Source of the DNA: Calliphora vicina
Taxonomy: Eukaryota > Arthropoda > Insecta > Diptera > Calliphoridae
Direction: 5' to 3'
DNA: 64,000 nt
NCBI RefSeq assembly: GCF_958450345.1
Contig: NC_088783.1
Location: 100,621,302 to 100,685,301 of the forward strand
Positions 20,801-27,571 of this stretch are shown here, one piece after another (within the stretch, counting starts at the first letter, position 1; each line of letters opens with the position of its first letter). Both the position numbers and the translations under genes were made by a program. The notes under the pieces were generated by a model. That model was not told the origin of the DNA. It ran no database searches and saw only the letters and a list, made by a program, of their open reading frames with translations.

Positions 20801-23776
20801 GCACGAACTATCCGTTAGCGACAAGAAAATGGTGGTGGTCAAACCACAACTACTGCTCTCCTTTGTTTACTTCGATACCACCCATTGTGGTTACATTTTC
20901 GAAAAGGATTTAGAAGAGTTATTTACAGTATTGGGTTTGAATCTTTCACGTTCACAAATCAAAAAAGTGCTGGGAAAATTGGCTACACGCCAAGCTATTT
21001 ACTATCGGTAAGTTTAAATAAATCTAGCACATACAAGTAAAAGAGCTATGTTCGGCTGTGACAAATCTTATATACCCTTCACCAATGTCTACTTTAAGAT
21101 AAATATTAAAAATTATTTGTGGTGAAATATATATACATACATATATATTATAAATATTTGTTAAATTATAGTAGAAATTTATAACCGATTATGGCCAATA
21201 TATATAAAAATAAATAAAATAAATTCTTCTAAAAGCTTTTTGGATAACATTGCATCATAAATATTTTATATTTTCCTTCAGAAAACTAACGGACAAGGAA
21301 GAATCTTTGGAATCCACACCCGCCATTGAAGATGTCGATGATTTACCAATTGAAGAACTTCAACGTATTGCTGCTGGCAATAATCAATACGAGAATATAT
21401 TTGGCAGCAATAATAATCATAATCAGGTATCTGCTATTGAAGGTGATGATAGCAAAGACGGTAAGTTAAATTCTCTCTTAGGAAAAGGTAATAACGTAAA
21501 TGGTTAAGAGTTTTTATTAATTTAAATAAATCACGTAAAATGCCCGCAAACAATTACCTAACAAATAAGTAGTTTAGGCAAGGGTTCAAGTGATGACAAA
21601 GTAGTTCGATTTATGTCAAACATGCTTTATTTTTTCATTAGAGTGTTACTGGAGATCATGTGTTTATATGAGTATTTAAATATTCCGCTCTTCATTTTAA
21701 TGATTACATAGCACCAATGCAAGTTCGATCATTGGTGAAACACATTTATTGTTTTCGAAAAAAGCATAATGAATTTTAATAACAAAATTAAATAAATGTG
21801 AAATGTTTGAATTCCCAAATCATCTTTAAAAACTGTTGTTGGATGATATTTTTAAGTGCTTCATTAAGGACGAATTTATTAGAATTTAGAAAGGCGTTTA
21901 TAATGAGTTGTAATGTACTATAGCTTAAGAAGTCTTGAAAATTACATTCACTTTGAACTATTTCCAATTTTTTTTTTTTTTTGCTGGAATAGATTAGATA
22001 TCGGGATTTTTATTATGACCCGAAAGTGCAATTTCTGACATTTACTTCTCAAAAATAATTGCATTTAAATAGTAAGTGATCCATTCGGAAGGTATGAATC
22101 GTAGCTGGTTTTTCGTTGAAAACTTTTGACTTCACATAACCCCAAAGAAAAAAATCCAAAGGTCTGATATCACACGATCTATGCCAGTTGACATTTCCGG
22201 ATGGTTTTCGCAATATTTTGGTGTTGAGGTGTTTTTGAGTTAATTTGTTTTTACATGGGCGTAGTTGGAATGGGGGCTAGTGGGCAACACCCAAAGTTGC
22301 TCATCGGCGATGAATGTCAGGAAGTATCTTCGTATATACAAGGAAAGCCTCAAAGCTTCATATAGTGAAGTAGGATTGGCTGTGGGGTATCATGGGGACC
22401 CGTACAGCCAATATAGAAAATTGTATAGTTTAAGCTGTTCTGATTTTATTTAAATTAAGTTTTATGTACGTTAAAAATGTTCAGCTTGGAGCAAATTTTC
22501 TGAAGTTAAGGAGATTTGATTTACCCCCAGTAACACGAAGCCTGGTTATGTTTTAACTAATAGTTATACTGACAGTTTTCATACAAACATAATTTTAATC
22601 AACAGTATAACTATTAGTTAACACCTAACCAGGCTTCGTGTTAATGGGGGTTATACACCAATATTTTGATACATTCCTTAAAAAAATGAAAGATAATATT
22701 ACATAACGTCAACACCATTATATTTCTACATGAATGTAAATTTGTTATTAATAATATTTGACCTTTTCTAATAGGACTAATAAACTTCAATGGTACTGTT
22801 GTGCATGTGGGAAAATTGATAAGTCAAATCAATCGCACTGAAAAGAATTATTCGGATTTGGAAAAACTCTACAATGATTTGCTTAAACAACACACTGATT
22901 TACAGAAAGATCACAACAAATCGAGCACTAAGATCAAGGATTTGCAATCAGAAATCAAAAGTGTTTCTCGCAAACTAACAGATGCCAATCAAGATTTCTA
23001 TTCCTTAAATGTAAGTTATCAAATAGTTTGTTGCAAAAAAATTACACTCTCATTAACAAAAACAATTTAATAATTTAATTTAGCGCAAATACCGAGATCA
23101 AAACGCCACTTTATCCTATATTTACACAAGGGTTGCACCCTATTTTGTACGAGAAAAGGATAAGGACAAGGATGCTAAAACAGAAGGGTAATATTTAAAA
23201 ATAAATTGAAAATAGGCTGCATGCAATTTTAACAATTATATATAATTTGTTTTCAATAGAACTCGCGACAAAGACAAGGATGAGAAGGAGAAGGAAAAGG
23301 ATAAGTCTAAAGATAAAGAATCTGAGGTAAAGACAAAGGATGACAAAGAAAAGGAAACTCAGAAAGATGACAAAGAAAAGGAAACTCAAAAAGATGATAA
23401 AGAAAAAGAAAAGTCTAAAGATGACAAAGAAAAGGATAAAGTAAAAGATGACAAAGAAAAAGAGAAGGTTAAAGATAACAAAGAAAAGGAGAAGGACGCT
23501 AAAAAAGATGAAAAAGAGAAAGAGAAGCCCAAGGAGGATAAAGAAAAAGAAAAACCAAAACCAAAAGACGACAAGGAGAAGGAGAAAACTAAAGACGAAA
23601 AAGAAAAGCCGATAACAAAAACTGATAAAGTCAACAAACCAATGCCACAAAAGAATAACAGTGAAAAACCTACGAAAGTCAAGGAGCCCACAACACCAGC
23701 TGCAAAAAAAGTAACCGATTCAAAGCCCACTGGCAAAGCAGTAAAGAAATCTGACACCGTTAGCTCTAAGAAGTAG
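8261..23776 (+). CDS. CCAR1: CCAR1/CCAR2-family cell cycle and apoptosis regulator, whole gene
   Basis: Twelve exons join in phase: 8261-8887, 8961-9247, 15992-16495, 17430-about 17946, 18621-18726, 18787-19220, 20155-20346, 20418-21007, 21282-21460, 22775-23010, 23084-23187 and 23260-23776, about 1430 aa. Regions in order: a Gln/Gly/Asn-rich N-terminus; S1-like RNA-binding-type fold (about 92-148); an Arg-rich RS-like stretch; DBC1-type block with RYANLYIPSDYFHANVKW; an acidic linker; a SAP DNA-binding motif (about 650-690); a block of the type LIRRYTLPSTPHIVVHP; EF-hand-like region (about 1033-1085); a coiled coil (about 1146-1224); and a Lys/Glu-rich tail. This is the order in animal CCAR1, a nuclear coactivator linked to Mediator, nuclear receptors and splicing. 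Human CCAR1 is about 1150 aa; the excess here is in the acidic linker and the tail. Only the exon 4 donor is uncertain. Confidence 0.9.
8961..9247 (+). CDS. CCAR1: CCAR1 exon 2 (Arg/Glu-rich)
   Basis: Acceptor CCCGTAG at 8954-8960. Encodes an RS/RE-like charged run and ends in RRTRAIKRYMVQIPKSLLTV with donor GT|GTAAGT (phase 2). The following intron is 6.7 kb and filled with transposon remains. Confidence 0.9.
9274..9813. mobile_element. 540-bp inverted-repeat element in CCAR1 intron 2
   Basis: The 32-bp arms are perfect by eye: ATGCATTAAACACATTGAAG... at the left and its reverse complement at 9782-9813. A possible direct duplication of ATGCATTAA at both sides would fit a hAT-type 8-bp target, but the palindromic flank makes this ambiguous. 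The interior has several TCGTC/GACGA and CAGCAG-type repeats. Confidence 0.7.
9901..10177. repeat. Old hairpin, about 277 bp, in CCAR1 intron 2
   Basis: The left arm from AATAAATTAATAATAAACAT through TCAAACTATTACATT is complementary, with mismatches, to 10077-10177. Arms are about 95 bp around a roughly 80-bp centre. Divergence of the arms suggests age. Confidence 0.6.
10628..11378 (+). repeat. INE-1-like dispersed repeat, family B, copy 1
   Basis: Starts ACAAGTAAGAAAGTATGGTC with hairpin GGTCGG-TCAA-GCCCGACC and ATAATACCCTACAC, and ends GGTGTAGGGTATAA. Inside, two diverged units of about 155 bp begin GTGATTTTCGGAAG. A GACGGACGGACGGACATCGC block lies near 11223. The same architecture as family A with different sequence. 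A second copy starts at 62177. Confidence 0.75.
11450..13650 (-). mobile_element. Degenerate Ty3/gypsy retrotransposon (gag-pol part)
   Basis: Read on the minus strand. A gag-like region covers about 13650-13080. A zinc-knuckle CWQCGSMHYVKDC lies near 12950, and a retroviral-type protease with the LDTAAD active-site variant near 12640. Reverse transcriptase spans 12440-11980, with DLSDAYLQFEV and the YFDD catalytic box. An RNase H-like end (YSQIERKALALVYG) lies near 11560. Frameshifts and stops break it into several frames. No integrase and no LTR pair were found, so it is a dead fragment inserted antisense in CCAR1 intron 2. Confidence 0.85.
13651..14282. other. Intronic AT-rich sequence
   Basis: No gene. 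At 13926-13947 there is a short motif TTTTGCATTTTAGGTGACGA followed by TATG, found again at 54171-54191 and, mutated, near 49018-49036. Confidence 0.4.
14283..14333. repeat. 55-bp-class direct repeat, copy 1
   Basis: AACAATATTTAAGTACCCGT...AATCTACTAAAATA recurs essentially unchanged at 15167-15216, about 885 bp downstream, inside the hAT fossil. The core GTTAACGGTTTACTCGCTAG is unlike the surrounding AT-rich DNA. Confidence 0.7.
15167..15216. repeat. 55-bp-class direct repeat, copy 2
   Basis: Same sequence as 14283-14333. This copy lies inside the hAT fossil and the other outside it. Confidence 0.7.
15272..15411. mobile_element. 140-bp hairpin MITE nested in the hAT fossil
   Basis: Arms of about 58 bp begin CCCCCTTATCGTGG and CACCCTTATCGTGG and pair almost perfectly around a 20-bp loop. 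A 3-bp direct repeat ATT flanks it (15269-15271 and 15412-15414). The G/C-richer arms (GCGTAAACGTCATACGC) contrast with the surroundings. Confidence 0.75.
15419..15562 (+). pseudogene. hAT transposase C-terminal dimerisation segment
   Basis: Translation gives FKFAPITSVDVERTFSMYKN, then an FRSNRQRFLFEKL-type helix, ending at TGA. The SVDVERTFS motif is the conserved core of the hAT C-terminal domain. The catalytic part upstream is absent, so this is a remnant. Confidence 0.85.
15992..16495 (+). CDS. CCAR1: CCAR1 exon 3 (DBC1-type block, first part)
   Basis: Acceptor TTAATTACAG, phase 2 continuing valine. It encodes VQDLRQRYANLYIPSDYFHA and a second conserved part with INFLVGVKGRGGPMAIGGPW. 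Donor CAATG|GTATGT. Confidence 0.9.
16496..17429. other. CCAR1 intron 3
   Basis: AT-rich, no transposon or gene recognised. A CTGGCTGGCTGG microsatellite-like run lies near 17180. Confidence 0.5.
17430..17946 (+). CDS. CCAR1: CCAR1 exon 4 (DBC1-type block end, acidic linker; 3' end uncertain)
   Basis: Acceptor GATTAG, completing tryptophan in TQWYRFVELYYHRTEYKN. It ends the conserved block with VVIYLPDVHSCMPS and runs into an Ala/Asp/Glu-rich linker. The reading frame stays open to 18039 without an obvious strong donor. AAT|GTAACT at 17947 fits the phase-0 start of exon 5. Other phase-0 candidates are TCA|GTAAAT (17756) and CAA|GTTGGT (17959). Confidence 0.8.
17947..18620. other. CCAR1 intron 4
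   Basis: No gene. A short GATG tandem (GATGGATGGATGGATGG) lies near 18513. Confidence 0.5.
18621..18726 (+). CDS. CCAR1: CCAR1 exon 5 (SAP motif, first half)
   Basis: Acceptor ATGTTACAG. Encodes LLDLKNMKVQEIRDELLARN, the first helix of a SAP DNA-binding motif. Donor AAAG|GTGGGT (phase 1). Confidence 0.9.
18787..19220 (+). CDS. CCAR1: CCAR1 exon 6 (SAP second helix, Lys-rich linker)
   Basis: Acceptor TTTTTCAAAAG. GVRNVVMARLAKALN completes the SAP motif. A basic low-complexity linker follows, then the acidic DWADIIDFELSDIVILDEYD segment. Donor GAG|GTAATT in phase 0. Confidence 0.9.
19505..19975 (-). pseudogene. Mariner-type transposase C-terminal half (broken)
   Basis: Minus-strand reading gives AIIAPYFFENDVGQAITVNG, then MWFQQDGATWHTAHDASHE (the second catalytic Asp in QQDGA), stops, and a C-terminal end resembling ENWTFQMRVTKRSCGGHL. 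This is the order in IS630/Tc1/mariner transposases. Stops and frameshifts make it dead. It lies in CCAR1 intron 6, antisense. Confidence 0.85.
20155..20346 (+). CDS. CCAR1: CCAR1 exon 7
   Basis: Acceptor TTTTACTAG, phase 0. Encodes REKAQLIRRYTLPSTPHIVV and CDIMSLSVLLDYHQDD, a block conserved in CCAR proteins after the SAP motif. Donor GAG|GTGGGT. Confidence 0.9.
20418..21007 (+). CDS. CCAR1: CCAR1 exon 8 (EF-hand-like region)
   Basis: Acceptor ATCTTCAG. VSLFASLFNDMLMRDFAFNI continues the conserved block. A Lys/Glu/Ser/Thr-rich insert follows, then LLSFVYFDTTHCGYIFEKDL, an EF-hand-like segment without a full set of calcium ligands. Donor CG|GTAAGT. Confidence 0.9.
21033..21140 (+). repeat. 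INE-1-like family A, solitary 5' end in CCAR1 intron 8
   Basis: ACAAGTAAAAGAGCTATGTT followed by CGGCTGTG and TATATACCCTTCACC, after which the similarity fades. Confidence 0.65.
21282..21460 (+). CDS. CCAR1: CCAR1 exon 9
   Basis: Acceptor TTTCCTTCAG, phase 2. Encodes KLTDKEESLESTPAIEDVDD and an Asn-rich linker. Donor GACG|GTAAGT. Confidence 0.85.
21541..22009. other. CCAR1 intron 9, unclassified part
   Basis: AT-rich; nothing recognised beyond a poly-T run at 21970. Confidence 0.4.
22010..22260 (-). pseudogene. Mariner-type transposase fragment
   Basis: Minus-strand reading around 22200-22090 gives VNWHRSCDIRPLDFFLWGYV followed by KSKVFNEKPATIHTF. This is the block around the third catalytic Asp of mariner-type transposases. 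Both ends are missing. Confidence 0.8.
22524..22650. mobile_element. 127-bp hairpin MITE, family M2, copy 1
   Basis: Starts CCCCCAGTAACACGAAGCCT and ends with its complement. It is 127 bp with a TTA duplication on each side (22521-22523 and 22651-22653). The centre has ACTGACAGTTTTCATACAA, shared with family M1. It lies in CCAR1 intron 9. Confidence 0.8.
22775..23010 (+). CDS. CCAR1: CCAR1 exon 10 (coiled coil)
   Basis: Acceptor TTCTAATAG, phase 1. Encodes a heptad-rich helix with LEKLYNDLLKQHTDLQKDH and IKDLQSEIKSVSRKL. Donor AAT|GTAAGT. Confidence 0.9.
23084..23187 (+). CDS. CCAR1: CCAR1 exon 11
   Basis: Acceptor TTTAATTTAG, phase 0. Encodes RKYRDQNATLSYIYTRVAPY and a short charged end. 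Donor GG|GTAATA. Confidence 0.85.
23260..23776 (+). CDS. CCAR1: CCAR1 exon 12 (Lys/Glu repeat tail, stop)
   Basis: Acceptor TTTCAATAG, phase 2. Encodes about 170 residues dominated by irregular repeats of the form K-D-D-K-E-K-E, then a Lys/Pro/Thr end and TAG at 23774-23776. AATAAA signals follow near 23801 and 23831. The repeat is periodic enough to expect length differences between individuals. Confidence 0.85.
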
Positions 23777-24117
23777 AAGTTTAATTAATTCTAATTTTAA
23801 AATAAAATTCATTCATTCAACAAAACACACAATAAATAATAATACATTTGTTTATGTAAAGAAAAACATGTATCAGATTAATTTCACAAATAAATAAAGA
23901 TACATATGTATTCAAATTGAAAATACAATTCCATACATAAATACATTTAATTCTACATCCTTTAAATACATTGAATGCTGAACGGTCTTGAGGAAAGCAT
24001 TTTTATAATAACTTACACCGCTAATGGTAAGTGTGAATATGTAAAGTGTCTAAACATAAATACATATACAAATTTTGCTATGTACTATGAAAAGAAACGA
24101 GATTTTATAAGTGAATA
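23777..24117. other. CCAR1 3' UTR and flank
   Basis: AT-rich with several AATAAA motifs. No other feature seen. Confidence 0.5.
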
Positions 24118-24370
24118 GCTGTCCCGGCAAACGTTATTCTGCCACACAAAGTATGAAGACCCCCACTATAATAGTACTCCAGATATGCAATAATAAATTT
24201 TTACTTTGTTTGGGAGGTGCAATGCACATTGTTCCTATATAGGTCAATTGTGAATCTTAACCATCCAGGGACCCACTCAAACACAACAAATTTCATCGAA
24301 ATCGGCCCAGCCGTTAAGGAGGAGTTCAGTTACTAACACACGTACAGAAGAATAATATATATAAAGATGA
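24118..24370 (+). repeat. LINE/SINE-type 3' tail repeat
   Basis: AGCTGTCCCGGCAAACGTTA at the start, TCGAAATCGGCCCAGCCGTT and AGGAGTTCAGT in the middle, and an ATATATATAAAGATGA end. This wording is common at 3' ends of insect retroposons. Family assignment is from memory of such repeats, not from a search. Confidence 0.45.
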
Positions 24371-24384
24371 GATTAAACATTTTT

Positions 24385-25072
24385 ATAATTTTTTTTTAAA
24401 TTTAAATAAATAAAGAGTTGTTACTATTTTTAAACCACTGCCTTCTGGCAACGCAACTGAAGTTTGTATGTCATCCATAATCGACTCATTAGTATTGTTT
24501 TGCAATAAACCCCGAGAAACATAAGACCAAAGAGGGCGCAAAGACGAGGACTGTCCATTGAAAACGACAAATTGTGTTCTATCCATAATAAATAATAAAA
24601 TAAAAGCTTTCTATCTCTAAGCTTTCTAACCATGGTAGAAAAAATAGATTTAAAATCTTTAGAAAGATTCAGTGATATAAGCATATTCAATTTACTGGCA
24701 TTAACATACCTTCTAATGTGACCTGTAATACAAAGAATCAGCGACGATTTATTAAACCCCTTACAATATATTGTACATATTGCCCATCATAAATATTCAC
24801 TAAATTAGAGGCATAACATGTTCAAAATCGATCGAACATGTTTAGCTTTAGGAATTGGTCTTCCAAAGCAGATGGAAGTAGATGTCAACAAAATGTTGTT
24901 AAATATATCCAATATTAGATTAGAAACAAGTGGATAAACCAACTTAATGAAACGTATCGGAATGTTATCAACTCCAACAGAATGAGACCCCACTTTCTCT
25001 AATACTTCACGCTCAAGCTCATTAATACAGCGAAATGCAAAAAAAGTTTCTGCAGTCAGAAAAATTATCAAA
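24385..25072 (-). pseudogene. Non-LTR retrotransposon reverse transcriptase fragment
   Basis: The minus strand gives GVDNIPIRFIKLVYPLVSNL with ILDIFNNILLTSTS (25080-24805), then SLNLSKDFKSIFSTMVRKLR (24690 on), and a degenerate stretch after it. These match the order of LINE reverse transcriptase blocks around the DGIP and DLSKAFDS motifs. Many frameshifts. Confidence 0.75.
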
Positions 25073-25199
25073 CAGCCCAATTATGAATAAAAATTCCCCG
25101 GGAGTTTTTTCCCTTTTCTCATTTTTCCTATTCAAATTCAATGGGAAAAAACTCCCGGGGAACAAACTCCCGCGGAATTTTTTATTCATAATTGGGCTG
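25073..25199. mobile_element. 127-bp hairpin MITE, family M3 (CAGCCCAATTATGAA), copy 1
   Basis: Arms CAGCCCAATTATGAATAAAA and complement, with an internal CCCCGGGAGTTTTTTCCC segment. AAA flanks both sides. Two other copies lie at 26124 and 46067. It lies at the edge of a dead LINE. Confidence 0.8.
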
Positions 25200-25336
25200 A
25201 AAGACAACACCAATTAGGGGTTACTCCCTAATTCGAATCGAATCGCTTCCAAAACTCTTCAGATTGATAAAGTCTAAAATAATGATATGCAAGATTTCTA
25301 AGAGATCTTACAAAAATAACTTCCCTAGAACTTTGG

Positions 25337-25900
25337 GTGTCACTTTTGATAGCTTTTTTAACCTCCTTAGCACATGTCACTGCAATCACGCATAAACTGC
25401 GAAAGAGGAACAAGGCACTAGTCGACAGCACTTGGGGTATGGACAAAGAAACCTTGCCAGCAACCTACAAAACGATTGGTAAGTCAGTGGTTAACTATGC
25501 TCCAAATTACATCCGAACATACAGGACAGCATAAAGAGGTATGTGCATTATTTTGATCGCAGCTCGTATATGACAGCTTTGAACGAAATTCATAGAGACT
25601 CCATGGCGCGCCATCAATTCCGCAGTAGCAGGATAACGTATGAATGTCGTACTTGGAGGTCGCCCACCGCTGATAGCAGATGCCTAGAAGATTCTGCCGC
25701 GTAAAACAATAGTTGTTCTGGCACAACTTAATGCCTTCTGGTCCCGTATAGACCGTGTCGTCCACAACATGTGACCAGGGTACCCATGAAACCCTCAACA
25801 TATTCAACTGTCCAGCCAAACCTACTTCACTGCGTCCAGTGGATTTATGGAACCACAAAATATAAGTAGCACAATTTCATGGACTTGATTTACTTGCAGA
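25337..25900 (+). pseudogene. Non-LTR retrotransposon C-terminal region (broken)
   Basis: The plus strand gives STWGMDKETLPATYKTIGKS followed by VVNYAPNYIRT, then MTALNEIHRDSM near 25570. From 25700 there is a degenerate WSRIDRVVHNM...PQHIQL end that resembles the CCHC-like tail of Jockey-type LINE proteins. It is in the opposite orientation to the neighbouring fragment and has several stops. Confidence 0.75.
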
Positions 25901-26123
25901 ACCTCCAGATTAAATATTGTAAAACTGTTCACACTGCAACAACAACCACCTTTACGAATGAGGTAAATCTCAACCTTGGGGTCGTAGTCGATGGAGCCAA
26001 ATTTTTTATTTTTCTTGCAAGTTTTTCGAATTAAATTCGTAAAAAATTTTAGTTATTGAACTGATTTAATATAAAAATCATGAACAAAAGTTTATTGAAC
26101 AATCAGTTAGATTTACATACATA

Positions 26124-26246
26124 CAGCCCAATTATGAAAAAAAAATCCCCGGGAAATTTTTCCCTTTTCGTTTTTTTAACATAGAATTTGAATAGGAAAA
26201 ATTCAAAGGGAAAAAACTCACGGGGATTTTTTTCATAATTGGGCTG
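26124..26246. mobile_element. Hairpin MITE, family M3, copy 2
   Basis: Same ends as 25073-25199, 123 bp, flanked by ATA on both sides. Confidence 0.8.
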
Positions 26247-26249
26247 ATA

Positions 26250-27571
26250 GTTACAAGGTGTCCATAAAGTATTTCTGAGGCATTTTCTAATACTGACTTT
26301 TTGAGTTGAAAATTGCATAAATAACAGGAAATGAGCCCTTTTGACTATAAGATCAGGTTGACCTAAACTACTATGAAATATCATATATATAGGTGATAAG
26401 ATAATTGATGAAATTATAATTAAGATTTAGACACACACACACGGTTGTTTTAATTTATTTTTTTATTATTATTTTGTTTTAATTTCTTGCTTGCAATGGA
26501 CGTGCTTTATTAACAAACTGCATTTAAATTGGTACGTGTTTTCTTTTGTAATTTTAATCTTAAAAAATAACATTATTAGAAATTATAAAATGAATTATTA
26601 AATACAAAGTATGTATTCTCATAAGTTCAATCAATTAAATATTCATAAAATTATTAAGCTAATTCGCAAAAGGTTGTATATTGTAAATGACTCGTGTTTG
26701 TTAATCTTCTACTTAAGTAAAATTATTAATATTCGGCCATTGATATATAGTACAGCTAAAGTATTTTAAATACATTAATTTGTAAATAAAATCAAATACG
26801 TATTAAGTCTTGAAATAAGAACGACAGAGTGAATATATTTAATACATATGTATGTATGTATGCATGTGTTATATTTAAATTTAGTTTAAAATGAGATTCT
26901 TAATAATTAAATTAAAATTCTAACAAAAATGTAAACAAATAAAACTACATACTAAAATTTAAGTACAAAAGCCTGGCAAAAATATATCGAATGTTTTTAA
27001 ATGTTCATATTTCATATTTGTTTGTACATTACAATTACAATTCAATCGTAAATCTACCATCTACCCTCATCCTTTATGAGAAAATTATTCAATAAAATTC
27101 ATGTAAATAATTGTAAAAGTTATAATAAGAAACTAAAAATGTCCATTCATATTAATCATTAGTCATGGCATTATTAATATACTTGCAAAAATATAAATCA
27201 TGTTTAAAGCAGCACTAGTAGTTGTGCTGATTGAAAAATTTTAAATTACAATTTTCTTTTAATTAATTAATTTATTTATTTGTTTTTTTTATTCATATTT
27301 TATATGAATTTTTGTTTTGTTAATAAATCATTATTTTTGAATGCATATAAATTCGAATATAATTAATATTGTTTGTTTGTTTGTTTGAGACAACGTTCCA
27401 ATTAAATAAAATAAATTATATTTTAATAAAATTTATAAAACTAATTTTACAAGACAATGTAAAATAATTAAAATAGAGATTACGAGTTGGTTGGTGTTGA
27501 TTGTTGAGATTTCTTGTTACAATTTTCATTCGCTGCTATTTGAATTCATTATTATGGTTATTAATAATCAT
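26250..27571. other. AT-rich region, probably 3' UTR and flank of the membrane-protein gene
   Basis: No coding sequence. Long AT runs, an ATGTATGTATGTATGCATGT stretch near 26849 and TTTG tandems near 27375. On the minus strand several AATAAA-type signals lie in it. Confidence 0.4.

Noticed and set aside
23195..23757. Hydrophobic minus-strand ORFs opposite CCAR1 exon 12
   Set aside because: They are the complement of Lys/Glu codons (Phe/Leu/Ser) and not membrane proteins.
25484..25858. 124-codon minus-strand ORF
   Set aside because: The plus strand in the same place reads as a broken LINE, which explains the sequence better.
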